Shown here piece after piece: positions 8,855 to 16,920 of a stretch of 64,000 nucleotides of DNA. The position numbers and the translations under genes were made by a program. The notes under the pieces are model-generated. The model did no database searches. It was not told the DNA's origin and saw only the letters and a list, made by a program, of their open reading frames with translations. Within the stretch, counting starts at the first letter, position 1, and each line of letters begins with the position of its first letter. The DNA comes from Bacillota bacterium (lineage in GTDB: Bacteria; Bacillota; Clostridia; Lachnospirales; Cellulosilyticaceae). The stretch covers positions 123,273 through 187,272 of the forward strand of contig JAEZJJ010000115.1 of NCBI GenBank assembly GCA_023436395.1. Direction: 5' to 3'.

Positions 8855-9087
8855 ATATTATTTAATCTCCTTTGATTATTATACGTTTTAACACTTTCTT
8901 CCAAGATTTCACTTGCCTTTAATCTCATTTCCTCTGGATATAATATCTCCCCATAGCATAAAAAAGCCCTTATATCTAATTCTGCAATATCTTTTCTATG
9001 TAAGTTAATGAGTCCAATAACAAAATCTCCACTCTTTTTTATACCTATTATATCGTAATTTTGAAATATCCTTACCATGCTGCTCAA
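8851..9087 (-). CDS. Small protein of unknown function upstream of the PanE-like gene
   Basis: An open frame of 78 codons that starts with TTG (or ATG four codons in) and overlaps the next gene by 4 bases. I do not recognise a domain. The sequence has a beta-rich first half (D-I-I-G-I-K-K-S-G-D-F-V-I-G-L-I) and a helical, charged second half (E-M-R-L-K-A-S-E-I-L-E-E-S-V-K). The ribosome site is weak (GGTGAAAA). It could be a real small partner of the reductase or the tail of a larger lost gene. Confidence 0.45.
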   Translation of the reverse strand: MSSMVRIFQNYDIIGIKKSGDFVIGLINLHRKDIAELDIRAFLCYGEILYPEEMRLKASEILEESVKTYNNQRRLNNI

Positions 9088-9138
9088 TTTTCACCAAAAT
9101 ATAAATTAAACGGTGTACTCTCATAAATATTTCTCCTT

Positions 9139-9175
9139 TTATGACACACAGATGTCATAAATATTTTAATATAAT
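9139..9175 (+). promoter_or_regulatory. Palindromic operator and -10 box before the oxidoreductase relic
   Basis: TTATGACA and TGTCATAA (9139-9160) form an 8-base-arm palindrome with a 6-base spacer, typical of a dimeric repressor site. TATAAT lies at 9170-9175, and AAAGGAGG follows before the ATG at 9205. The 12-mer TCATAAATATTT occurs at both 9121 and 9156. No regulator gene for this site was recognised. Confidence 0.5.
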
Positions 9176-9204
9176 GAATATATCAAAGAAAAGGAGGAAT
9201 TACA

Positions 9205-9762
9205 ATGCACATTGGTATATTAGGAACAGGATTTGGTAAATATCATGGAGAACTTTACAAAAAAAATTGATCCCTCTATCAAGTTGACTTTTTGGGGACG
9301 AGATGGTGAGAAATTAAAAAGGATTCAATCTGAACTCAATTGCGATTACACTACAGATATTAATAAATTTTTAGAAAATGATACTTTTGATTTTATTGAT
9401 ATCTGTTTGTCTTCTGAAATACATGCGGAATTTGCCCTAAAAGCTTTAAAAGTAAAAAAGTTTTAGTAGACATGTACCTTCTATATGATCCCTATTACCG
9501 AATGATTCATGATTTAGATTTTGCAACTTGGCTTGGACAAGATCTTAAGTTAGTTAACTTTGATATCACAACAAACTCTTATAATTCAGCTTCAATTCTT
9601 GATTGTTTTTTAGCTAATGATTCTCTAAAAGTTCATGTTCAAGGAAACTCCATGCTGTCTATGGGTCTTCCATTCTCAATTGGCTATGAAGCTACCTTCG
9701 AAAATACTCTACCTGGACCCTCACTAGCCTTTGAATTGACTAATTCACCTTCTAGGCAATAG
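9205..9762 (+). pseudogene. Frameshifted and shortened Gfo/Idh/MocA-type oxidoreductase
   Basis: ATG at 9205, preceded by AAGGAGG, opens with the NAD-binding pattern M-H-I-G-I-L-G-T-G-F-G-K-Y-H. A run of eight A (about 9258-9265) shifts the frame, where seven A would continue as Y-K-K-I-D-P. The Rossmann fold goes on in the second frame to L-K-A-L-K, and a run of six A near 9455 shifts it back (K-K-V-L-V-D-M). The sum is about 185 codons, against about 320 for the family, so the C-terminal domain is also shortened. The two shifts compensate each other, so assembly or polymerase errors in A-runs should be considered, but the short length argues for a dead gene. Confidence 0.7.
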
Positions 9763-9782
9763 GTTCTATTACTATCATTTGC

Positions 9783-9830
9783 TAGCATGAAAAGCAAGTC
9801 GAGAACTGTCTCGACTTGCTTTTCATGCTA
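9783..9830. terminator. Perfect 22-base inverted repeat (terminator-like)
   Basis: Two fully complementary 22-base arms flank an ACTG loop. The inner part (AAAAGC...GCTTTT) has the A-tract/T-tract layout of a bidirectional Rho-independent terminator. It follows the oxidoreductase relic and precedes the AraC-type regulator. Confidence 0.75.
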
Positions 9831-9949
9831 AGGATAATGTACTATAAAAAAAAGAGCATTAGCTGACAAGCTATCCTCGATAGAAAGTGTTATTATACAA
9901 AGTATAAGGGAAAAATACTTATATCAATTATATGGAAGGAGGATAGGTC

Positions 9950-10867
9950 ATGCACGCATGGGAAGCCATTCAATTAGCCATAGATTACATAGAAGAGCAT
10001 TTAAAAGACAAAATTGCTACAGTGGCGTTGGCAGAAATGGTGGGGCTCTCCCCTTTTTATTTTCAACGGCTCTTTGCCAGATTAGTAAATAAACCTGTGC
10101 AGGAGTATATTAAGCTCCGGCGCTTAGCCAAAGCTACACAAGACTTGAAACTCACAAAGAAAAGGATACTGGATATTGCATTGGAGTATGGTTTTTCTAA
10201 TCATGCCAATTTCACTAGGGCATTCAAAGATGCCTATGGAATTACACCTGAGAAATATCGAAAGATATTACTTCCACTAAACACAGTTATAAAACCCGAA
10301 ATAGCCATGCAGTACGTCATGATAGACGAAGGTGTTCCTTTAATTGTGGGGGATATTGTGTTAGAAATTAACAGAAAGACTTTAAAACAAAAAGAATTTT
10401 ACCTTGGCTTTAAAACGGAGGTAACTATTTCTGCACAGACACCTGTTGGAGAAAGCACAGGCGTGGATGTTCCAGGACAGCTATGGGCACGCTATCATAA
10501 TGAAAAAGAGTTCCTTGAAAAATATCTTGTGTCAGAAATAGAGCTAGGTATGTCTGATGCAAGTAATCCTCAAAAAGGAACATTTTCTTATTTTGTAGGG
10601 GGGGTAGCAAAATCAGTTCCTGAAAATTTATGTAGTAGTTTTGTACAGCACGAACTTAAGGAGGGGGAGTATATTATTTGTTCCATAGAAGCACAATCTT
10701 TTGAGAAATTAGTGTCTGTGGCACTGGATCAGGCAAGTAAGTATCTTTTCGGAACTTGGCTACCTTATCACAATTTATCAATACAGCCTTTTTCGGCAGA
10801 AAAGTATTATCCTACCCTTGAAAATATCTATCGCATGGAAATTTGGATAATGCCCCTATCGGTTTGA
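9950..10867 (+). CDS. AraC family regulator with C-terminal GyrI-like effector domain
   Basis: The first ~105 residues are an AraC/XylS DNA-binding domain with two helix-turn-helix units (A-T-V-A-L-A-E-M-V-G-L-S-P-F-Y-F and I-L-D-I-A-L-E-Y-G-F-S-N-H, then R-A-F-K-D-A-Y-G-I-T-P). Residues ~120-305 form a GyrI-like ligand-binding domain with the typical end E-I-W-I-M-P-L. This architecture is known from Rob and related activators of drug and stress responses. GGAAGGAGG precedes the ATG. It is followed at 31 bases by a DUF3788 gene and then a free-standing GyrI-like protein, suggesting a small co-transcribed ligand-sensing unit. The target genes are unknown. Confidence 0.9.
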   Translation: MHAWEAIQLAIDYIEEHLKDKIATVALAEMVGLSPFYFQRLFARLVNKPVQEYIKLRRLAKATQDLKLTKKRILDIALEYGFSNHANFTRAFKDAYGITPEKYRKILLPLNTVIKPEIAMQYVMIDEGVPLIVGDIVLEINRKTLKQKEFYLGFKTEVTISAQTPVGESTGVDVPGQLWARYHNEKEFLEKYLVSEIELGMSDASNPQKGTFSYFVGGVAKSVPENLCSSFVQHELKEGEYIICSIEAQSFEKLVSVALDQASKYLFGTWLPYHNLSIQPFSAEKYYPTLENIYRMEIWIMPLSV

Positions 10868-10898
10868 AAATAAGTCAGCATTTGAAGGGAGGAACGTT

Positions 10899-11363
10899 AT
10901 GGAATGGAGTTTGCTATATTCCAATGCAAAGCAACCTACTTGGGAGCAATTTGTAGATTATGTTAGTTGTCCTTTATGGACTGAATTTAACAACCACCTA
11001 CAAATAGCTTATCAAATTGAACCCAGTATAGAATATAGTGGCTGCTCCATGCAGCCTGGGTGGAATATCAAATACAAGAAAAGTGGAAAATCACTGTGTA
11101 CTCTTTACCCAATGTCAGGCTATTTCATTGCACTTGTAGTCATTGGAGATAAAGAAATGCAGGAAGTAGAATTTTTAATACCAGTATGTTCAAGCTATGT
11201 GCAAGATGTCTTCCAAAATACAAAGTCTGGTCAAGGGCAGAAATGGCTAATGCTCGATGTACGAGATAAGGAAACATTAGTTGATATTTATAACTTAATA
11301 AGCCTGAAGAAGAAACCACAAAAATATAATAAATTTAATGGAGGAACAATATGTCAAGAATAA
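10899..11363 (+). CDS. DUF3788 family protein
   Basis: A 154-residue soluble protein with the DUF3788 pattern: P-T-W-E-Q-F near the start, L-W-x-E-F, W-N-I-K-Y-K-K-S-G-K-S-L-C-T-L-Y-P, and a C-terminal D-V-R-D segment. The family has no proved function but is often found beside AraC- and GyrI-type genes, as here. GGGAGGAACGTT precedes the ATG, and the gene overlaps the next one by 13 bases, so the three genes 9950-11815 are probably one operon. Confidence 0.78.
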   Translation: MEWSLLYSNAKQPTWEQFVDYVSCPLWTEFNNHLQIAYQIEPSIEYSGCSMQPGWNIKYKKSGKSLCTLYPMSGYFIALVVIGDKEMQEVEFLIPVCSSYVQDVFQNTKSGQGQKWLMLDVRDKETLVDIYNLISLKKKPQKYNKFNGGTICQE

Positions 11364-11815
11364 CAGATATTACGGTAGTTGAGCAGAGTGCATACTATGT
11401 TTTGGTCATAAGGAAAACAATTAACTTCATGGCTGAGTTTGAAGAGTTTTCGGCTCAAGGCTATACAAAAATTATGGACTACATAACAAGTCAAAATGCC
11501 TTTCCAGCAGGATCACCTATTGTGTGTTTTCATAATATGGATTTAGATAAGCTGGATATTGAAGTGGGTTTCCCTGTTGCTACTCAGATGAATGGCCTAA
11601 AAGATATTCAGTGCGTTGAAATACCTAGACAAAAGGTTGTGACCGCAATTGACCAAGGTGCTTATGAATTACAAGACTCTACATTGGAGGAATTACTGGG
11701 GTGGATAAATAGTAGCCCCTATGAAATGATTGGTGAAATTTACTATCAATATCTAAATACTCCAGACCGTCCAGCAAGCGAATATTTGACGAAGATGATA
11801 CTACCGATTCGTTAA
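11351..11815 (+). CDS. Stand-alone GyrI-like small-molecule-binding protein
   Basis: The 154-residue protein consists of one GyrI-like (AraC effector-binding) domain: an I-T-V-V-E-Q start, central D-L-D-K-L-D-I-E-V-G-F-P-V and V-E-I-P-R-Q-K-V-V strands, a helical G-A-Y-E-L-Q-D segment, and the closing Y-L-T-K-M-I-L-P-I. Such domains bind hydrophobic or cationic ligands; some clostridial members hydrolyse them. Its start overlaps the DUF3788 gene, with GGAGGAACAAT before the ATG. It may act as a ligand sink or partner for the same signal as the AraC protein, which is inference. Confidence 0.82.
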   Translation: MSRITDITVVEQSAYYVLVIRKTINFMAEFEEFSAQGYTKIMDYITSQNAFPAGSPIVCFHNMDLDKLDIEVGFPVATQMNGLKDIQCVEIPRQKVVTAIDQGAYELQDSTLEELLGWINSSPYEMIGEIYYQYLNTPDRPASEYLTKMILPIR

Positions 11816-11936
11816 TACGAGATTACGCTAAATTAATTTTTTCTTCTATTATCATCTTCCATTTACCTCATTTCTTCTTTTAGCAAACCTATAAGATGTG
11901 CTTAATTTATTTAATAATTCTTCACTTAATTCACAA

Positions 11937-12521
11937 CTATTTACTGCTTTTGACCCCTCCGCCAAAATACCAGTGATTACTTTCTATAAAATGAATAAAT
12001 TTATCAAGAACTTCATCTTCCGTGCAAAACTCCTGAACAGAAATACAGCCATTGATCTCAATTTCTTTTGAAGTCGTATAGGAATCATCCCCAAATGTTG
12101 TTAGGGCATTAATGATTCGATCTGCAGCGATACTATATTTTTCGACTCTTTGATAATCTTCTTCTGTTGGATGAGAAATACGGGATAAGTTCATATTATC
12201 TGATAGGTCAGCCAGCTTAACATGACAAGCTAGCTTATTTTGCAAAATCCTATCTATATAATCATCATAATTTTCATTCTTGCGTTTTGAAAGTGCATTA
12301 AGGGCAGTAATGATTTCTTCTTTGAAGCCTTCTGCTCTTAAGTTTTCTAAGGTAACAGTCGTATCTTCAATAACATCATGCAACACGGCACAGATCTGTT
12401 CCTCTTCAGTATTACAGTTGAACATGACACGAAGTGGATGCAGAATATAAGGTGTTCCTGCCTTATCAGTTTGTCCTTGATGAGCAGTAGTGGCAATTAA
12501 GATGGCTTTTTCTAGATTCAT
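11937..12521 (-). CDS. HD-domain hydrolase of the RelA/SpoT (MESH1-like) type
   Basis: The 194-residue protein has the metal-binding pattern of the (p)ppGpp hydrolase HD domain: H-x-G-Q-x-D-K-A-G-x-P-Y-I-x-H-P (residues 14-29), A-V-L-H-D-V-I-E-D-T (about 45-54) and V-K-L-A-D-L-S-D-N (about 101-109). It lacks synthetase and TGS domains, so it resembles small alarmone hydrolases (MESH1 type), which may also act on other nucleotides. AAGGAAGGAG precedes the ATG. The C-terminal 50 residues are divergent. Confidence 0.85.
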   Translation of the reverse strand: MNLEKAILIATTAHQGQTDKAGTPYILHPLRVMFNCNTEEEQICAVLHDVIEDTTVTLENLRAEGFKEEIITALNALSKRKNENYDDYIDRILQNKLACHVKLADLSDNMNLSRISHPTEEDYQRVEKYSIAADRIINALTTFGDDSYTTSKEIEINGCISVQEFCTEDEVLDKFIHFIESNHWYFGGGVKSSK

Positions 12522-12612
12522 AAAGTTTACTCCTTCCTTTATCTAATACTAAATAAAATATCATACTTTATATATGCTCATTTGAATGCAGAAACTTTTG
12601 CTCAAGGTAATA

Positions 12613-12978
12613 TTACACTTTCATTTTCCTTTTATGTATTTCTAATGTAAATGAATCAAATTCATTAAACCTCTTGCCCTCATCTGCACCGATTTTTGCT
12701 AATGATAATATCCCTGATCTTATGGATCTAATTAAATTGAATTTATAATCTTTAAACTCTGTAAATAATATAATGCCTTCCATTTCCCTTGAAGTTGCAT
12801 ACGCATCAGCATATAGAACTGAGTAGTTAATTAAAAACTTGAGAAAAAGTTTTATATTTTCGTGATTTAATTTGTCTGCTAATATATGTTGAAACATTGG
12901 ATAATCATAAAAAGCCTTTGCTACACTATCCGCACTTGCATCAATATCTTTTTTCCCCAACCTATATAAATTATTCAT
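12613..12978 (-). pseudogene. GNAT acetyltransferase, N-terminal fragment
   Basis: The 121-codon frame matches the first half of a GNAT family of about 200 residues (A-D-S-V-A-K-A-F-Y-D-Y-P-M-F near the start, M-E-G-I-I-L-F in the middle). It ends H-K-R-K-M-K-V-stop, where the acetyl-CoA-binding R/Q-x-x-G-x-G/A segment should follow. The DNA behind it does not encode that motif. It still has a ribosome site (AGGAAACAGAT), so a short protein may be made, but without catalysis by the usual mechanism. Confidence 0.6.
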
Positions 12979-13039
12979 ATCTGTTTCCTACTTTCCTATA
13001 ATAGAAATATAAGACTATGGCTTTGAAATTAATTTTATA

Positions 13040-13486
13040 TTATAACTGTCTTTTAAAATAAACCATATCTACTAGCTGTTGTCCATCCTCATACATAGGA
13101 TGATCGTAGTTATCTATAAAAAAGTTTTTAACAACGTGTGATTTTTTAAATCCGCATTTCTCATAGAAATAAAGAATCATAGGACTATCACCTGTTCCAA
13201 CGTATAACTCTTTACCAGTCTTTTTGTAGTAATCAGCAATAAACGAGAGGAGATATTGTCCATATCCTTTCCTTTGATATTCAGGAACCGTAACAATATT
13301 CTTAATTTCATAAATACCAGGCTCCTCTTGCGTCACAACGCAAATAGCTTTAATATCATCATCACATAAAGCAAACATTTCACCACGATATAAGTATTTT
13401 TCTATCATACTCACCTGTTCATCTGCAATAAGCAGTAAATCCATGTACTTTGTTTTTTCACTATTTATTATTTTTATAACTTCCAT
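13040..13486 (-). CDS. GNAT family N-acetyltransferase
   Basis: This is a complete 148-residue GNAT protein. Beta-4 I-Y-E-I-K-N-I-V-T-V-P-E-Y leads into the acetyl-CoA pyrophosphate loop Q-R-K-G-Y-G (residues 71-76), and Y-F-Y-E-K-C-G-F-K marks the C-terminal part. It would acetylate an amine of unknown identity in the cytoplasm. AAAGGGGAATAGGG precedes the ATG. It is one of two GNAT-type genes in a row; the other (12613-12978) is truncated. Confidence 0.88.
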   Translation of the reverse strand: MEVIKIINSEKTKYMDLLLIADEQVSMIEKYLYRGEMFALCDDDIKAICVVTQEEPGIYEIKNIVTVPEYQRKGYGQYLLSFIADYYKKTGKELYVGTGDSPMILYFYEKCGFKKSHVVKNFFIDNYDHPMYEDGQQLVDMVYFKRQL

Positions 13487-13573
13487 TCCCTATTCCCCTT
13501 TCTTGTACTTTATCATCTTTACAAATCTATTATACTCTTTTTTATATTTAAATGTTGGAACACAGACCATTAT

Positions 13574-13617
13574 AAAAAATAGATGTGCCACTTTGTAAGG
13601 TAGCACATCTATTTTTT
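13574..13617. terminator. Bidirectional terminator after the CD3324-type gene
   Basis: Perfect 15-base arms (AAAAAATAGATGTGC / GCACATCTATTTTTT) with a 14-base loop. The right arm overlaps the last codons and stop of the minus-strand gene. Confidence 0.8.
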
Positions 13618-13884
13618 ACATAGCATATTACGTATAATACGCTCAATACTTTTAGGGGTTAAGAAATACTTCTCTGATAGTTCAAAAACAGTGGTACCAT
13701 TTTTGTAGCTACTGTATATTTCCAAATTTCTTTTTTGCAAATATGCTTTTGTATCTGTCTTTTCTCCCCATTTACATCTTTTTGATTTTATTTTTGGAAT
13801 GTATATAACTTGCCCGTCAACATATTCTTGAATTTCTTCAATCAATCTCTCAGGCAAAATCTCCAAAGCATGAATATAGCCCAT
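13609..13884 (-). CDS. CD3324 family small HTH protein (Mor-like)
   Basis: A 91-residue protein of the clostridial CD3324 type. The N-terminus reads I-L-P-E-R-L-I-E-E-I-Q-E-Y-V-D-G, then I-Y-I-P-K and the typical K-W-G-E-K-T-D-T-K. The C-terminal half is a helix-turn-helix (Y-K-N-G-T-T-V-F-E-L-S-E-K-Y-F-L-T-P-K-S-I-E-R). The family resembles the DNA-binding part of phage Mor activators and is probably a small transcription regulator, with unknown targets. AGGAGGGCGTA precedes the ATG. Confidence 0.75.
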   Translation of the reverse strand: MGYIHALEILPERLIEEIQEYVDGQVIYIPKIKSKRCKWGEKTDTKAYLQKRNLEIYSSYKNGTTVFELSEKYFLTPKSIERIIRNMLCKK

Positions 13885-14079
13885 TACGCCCTCCTAAAAA
13901 TTATTCTTTAGGATAGCAAAGACTATCGATATTCTACATGCGTGATATGCAATAGCCCTTGCTACGCATAATGATTTCTGCTTTTCCTTATGGATCATCC
14001 CTCCCAATTTTTATGAATACTTTTACTTATAGATTAATTTTATACTATAACTAAATAATTTTCAATCAATTATCTCTTA
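13885..14079. other. Intergenic stretch without recognisable features
   Basis: Between the CD3324-type start and the PAP2 fragment I see no coding region or clear hairpin. It probably contains the promoter of the CD3324-type gene, but no convincing -35/-10 pair was found. Confidence 0.4.
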
Positions 14080-14193
14080 TCATGTAAAGTAGGAGAGTAA
14101 TGCCATAAAATAAAAGAACCCTGGCTGTCCTATAAGTAAACCACTCATAATGTCTGTAAACCAATGGACACCTGATAGCATTCTTCTAATTAT
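14080..14193 (-). pseudogene. C-terminal fragment of a PAP2 family phosphatase
   Basis: A 36-codon minus-strand frame reads R-R-M-L-S-G-V-H-W-F-T-D-I-M-S-G-L-L-I-G, the last catalytic motif of PAP2 (type 2 phosphatidic acid phosphatase) enzymes with the conserved histidine and aspartate, followed by a final hydrophobic helix and TGA. The other motifs and four or more helices are absent. Its first codons overlap the last codons of the NlpC-like gene, so the phosphatase 5' part was apparently lost where that gene now ends. Confidence 0.6.
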
Positions 14194-14995
14194 CATCCTT
14201 AATTTCAGATAGTCGGCTAAATAGAGTCATTAACACCTCATTAGCACTCATATTTAGATAACCATATTCATCCACTAGCGTTTCTGTATTCCAACGAAAC
14301 TGAGAAGCTTTTTTCAAATAGTTACGACTGACCCCACAAGCTGGATATTTACTATACCACATAGGAAAATATTGACTCATATACTGCTCTGCCAGCTTCA
14401 CTGCCTCACTTTTACCACCATCCTCCAGTAAAGTTCCAGATAAGCGCACCCCTGGAGGACTGGAATGAACTAAAACAACACTACCATCCTTGCACATTCC
14501 CAAACTCATCCAAACATGTCCCTCCATGCTCATGATATCTCCAGCTTTCCAACTAGTGACCTTATCCGCTGGCGTATAATTTCCCCAGCCATAATCAGCA
14601 AAAGTCTTGGCCATCTTTGTAGAAGACATTACGTAGCCACTTTCACCCGATTGATCATGAAACACATTATACATTAACCAACCAATATAGCCAGAGCAGT
14701 CTAATCCATTATGAATTTGATATTTGGTCTTTTTATAATCATAAAAAGTATTACATTGCCTAGCGAAATCACTCCACTGCGGACTAACCCCCATTGTGAC
14801 TGCTTCTACTCCAGCACCGGTATCTTCTTCATTCCATCCCCCTCCCCAAATGTACATAGTGAAGCCAACGGGTGTCATGGCTTTTGTTAATAGCTCATCA
14901 TATGTATTCTCTGTTGATGTGGGTATAGGTTTAGCCCCTGTAAATATCACTATAGAGATTACAGCCATTACCGCCCCAAACATCCTATTTCTCAT
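14186..14995 (-). CDS. Exported NlpC/P60-like cysteine hydrolase
   Basis: This 269-residue protein begins with a short signal peptide or anchor (M-R-N-R then a hydrophobic stretch to residue 20). It has the papain-like NlpC layout: L-D-C-S-G-Y-I-G-W with the nucleophile cysteine near residue 99, G-D-I-M-S-M-E-G-H-V-W with the histidine, and L-V-H-S-S-P. Such enzymes cut peptidoglycan peptides or related amides outside the membrane. The W-G-G-G-W-N-E-E-D-T-G-A-G segment before the core is typical of a clostridial subgroup. AAAGGAGGCG precedes the ATG. It lies directly downstream of the zinc-domain membrane gene, so the two may form an operon. Confidence 0.8.
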   Translation of the reverse strand: MRNRMFGAVMAVISIVIFTGAKPIPTSTENTYDELLTKAMTPVGFTMYIWGGGWNEEDTGAGVEAVTMGVSPQWSDFARQCNTFYDYKKTKYQIHNGLDCSGYIGWLMYNVFHDQSGESGYVMSSTKMAKTFADYGWGNYTPADKVTSWKAGDIMSMEGHVWMSLGMCKDGSVVLVHSSPPGVRLSGTLLEDGGKSEAVKLAEQYMSQYFPMWYSKYPACGVSRNYLKKASQFRWNTETLVDEYGYLNMSANEVLMTLFSRLSEIKDDN

Positions 14996-15010
14996 ATTTC
15001 GCCTCCTTTC

Positions 15011-15142
15011 TCAGGGGATACTCTCTTTATCTGTCTGTTTTACTTTTTTTGGCAACTTAAAATCAAATTTACCATCTAAAGCTACCGTTCCCATTTCATT
15101 TCTTAAAACCTCTTCCATTTCATTAATAAACGGTAATTTCAC
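15011..15142 (-). CDS. Possible 43-residue ORF between the membrane gene and the NlpC-like gene
   Basis: A minus-strand frame starting at GTG (15142) overlaps the 3' end of the zinc-domain gene and ends 16 bases before the NlpC-like ATG. It encodes a charged peptide (N-E-M-E-E-V-L-R-N-E-M-G-T-V-A-L-D-G-K-F) with a basic tail. A GGAG lies only three bases before the GTG. It could be a small coupled gene or a piece of coding sequence shifted out of frame; I recognise no family. Confidence 0.3.
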   Translation of the reverse strand: MKLPFINEMEEVLRNEMGTVALDGKFDFKLPKKVKQTDKESIP

Positions 15143-16721
15143 CATCTCCATTACAAACACCACACTTATACCAGCCTACACCCCCACATTTTTTACAGGC
15201 TTCTTCTACATAGTTCCCTTCGCCCCCATAACTATCTGATTTCCAGCGCATGATTGTTCCTTCCACACACATTGTACACGTTTCCTTTCCATTAGAACAC
15301 ACTCTACAAGGTATCGTCTCAGGAGAAAGGCCTGAAGCATTTGGTATTTCAATACCTGCTGTAGCTTTTGTCGTGTTCTCTATAGTATTACCTGCAGATT
15401 GTTTCAGATAAGCCAAGTATTCTTTATCCCTTGTAGGGTGGTCCCCCGATAAATACTCATCTTTGAAATTAGCTTCGTATACTTTATCGATGCTCGTTTG
15501 CAGTATAATATTTCCCTCTATTACACCGTTTTCCTTATCCCATTTTGTGATACACAGCTCGGCGCGTTTAAGAGGCGTTGTAAATATACCACCTATTGTA
15601 TCATCACTTAGGTTTGCTGTACCAAACATATTTCCATAGGAAAATGCTGCATTAAACATTGCATTTTGATTGGTAATGCTATAGCCTGTATCTTCCCCCA
15701 TCCTATACACTTTGCCAGTTTCAATACCATCTGATAGATAAATAACCACTGTAGGTCCTTCAATCATTGAACCAATCCATAGATTAAATTCCTTCCCTTT
15801 ATCAAAAAAAGAGCTTTCATCTGAAAAAAAAGAAGTGACTATATGCGTATAATTTTCATCTCCGTAAATAATATGTGCTGCATAACAATCCTCTATCTTA
15901 AAGCCTTCATCGTTTGATACTTCCAAAGGTGGTGTTGGTGTCACCTGCTCCTGATTGGCTGTATTTACTTCTGTCTTTTTTCTTTTAGCTTCTACAATTG
16001 CCAGTTCCTTTTCATAATCAAAGTTTTTTAATTGGTAGTTCCCTGCCATATATTCTAATTGCATTGTTAAAAGCCATGTCTGAACATAATTATTTTCTTT
16101 AGCCAGACTGAGGCTTTCTTCTTCTGGCATTGGCCCATAAGTCTTCTCTATCCATTCATAAAGTGAGTATGGGCTATTTCCCAAGACAATGTCCCGTAAC
16201 GTAATCGCCGCAAAATAATCATAGGCGTACTTATATTCTTCCTCCAAATTCGTTTTCATCGCAGGTGTTAATTTACCTATAAAACAAAAAGTATACAGCG
16301 TAGTATCGGGCCTAAATACGGTGATACCGTTTTCTCTTTCTGGAATAAGCGATGCTAAACTATAAGGTTTATCTTTCACTTCTATTAAGGGAATTTCTTC
16401 ATACTCCTGTATAGGCTGTGTCTCAATCTCTTTTGGAGGGGTATCTAAAGTAGCCTTAACATCTGTCTCTCGTGTCTCACTTACTGGCTGTTGGTCCTTA
16501 TCTGTATTGATTCGTGTCCCTAGAAATACGGCACCCACTAGCAGCATACTACCTATTGCAATACCACCCGCTACCTTTAGATAATACTTTTTCTTTTCAA
16601 TTAAACCTGTTTTTTCCTTTGGTATCAACTGACTTTTTAATTTGTAATAAACGATTGCTCCAGTTAATGCCCCTAAACTTATGACAAATACAATGATAAC
16701 AACTAAATACAGACTAGACAA
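15123..16721 (-). CDS. Membrane protein with C-terminal DnaJ-type cysteine-rich zinc domain
   Basis: A 532-residue protein. Two N-terminal membrane helices (about residues 4-26 and 47-67) are followed by an acidic, Thr/Pro-rich segment, a large soluble region (about 100-440) and a DnaJ-like zinc module in the last 65 residues: C-R-V-C, C-T-M-C, C-K-K-C-G-G-V-G and C-G-V-C-N-G-D-G. In DnaJ such repeats bind two zinc ions and unfolded protein. The central region has no family I can name. The start is TTG at 16721, five bases after GGGGGAG. The downstream gene is an exported cysteine hydrolase, so a role in envelope assembly is possible but unproved. Confidence 0.7.
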   Translation of the reverse strand: MSSLYLVVIIVFVISLGALTGAIVYYKLKSQLIPKEKTGLIEKKKYYLKVAGGIAIGSMLLVGAVFLGTRINTDKDQQPVSETRETDVKATLDTPPKEIETQPIQEYEEIPLIEVKDKPYSLASLIPERENGITVFRPDTTLYTFCFIGKLTPAMKTNLEEEYKYAYDYFAAITLRDIVLGNSPYSLYEWIEKTYGPMPEEESLSLAKENNYVQTWLLTMQLEYMAGNYQLKNFDYEKELAIVEAKRKKTEVNTANQEQVTPTPPLEVSNDEGFKIEDCYAAHIIYGDENYTHIVTSFFSDESSFFDKGKEFNLWIGSMIEGPTVVIYLSDGIETGKVYRMGEDTGYSITNQNAMFNAAFSYGNMFGTANLSDDTIGGIFTTPLKRAELCITKWDKENGVIEGNIILQTSIDKVYEANFKDEYLSGDHPTRDKEYLAYLKQSAGNTIENTTKATAGIEIPNASGLSPETIPCRVCSNGKETCTMCVEGTIMRWKSDSYGGEGNYVEEACKKCGGVGWYKCGVCNGDGEITVY

Positions 16722-16840
16722 AAAAACTCCCCCTTACCAGATAACTCCAGCTTTTAACCTAATGTTATTATAAAACTAAGAATTTTTCAACAATTTAGCG
16801 GCTTATTACTAATAAATGTATATTTACTTCTTAAATAATA

Positions 16841-16863
16841 GTAAGCGCTTCAAAATATGACGT
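16841..16863 (+). repeat. IS66 left terminal inverted repeat
   Basis: GTAAGCG at 16841 is the conserved start of IS66-family terminal repeats. The partner at the other end is absent, so its exact length cannot be defined. Confidence 0.6.
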
Positions 16864-16920
16864 AGTGTAAAAAGTATAAATTAATGATAACCTTTTTAAA
16901 AAGACCAGGAGGTTATCCAA

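Noticed and set aside
11816..11936. A possible short minus-strand coding tail (E-L-S-E-E-L-L-N-K-L)
   Set aside because: It runs out of frame from the HD-domain gene without a start or ribosome site and matches nothing I know; chance in AT-rich DNA is more likely.
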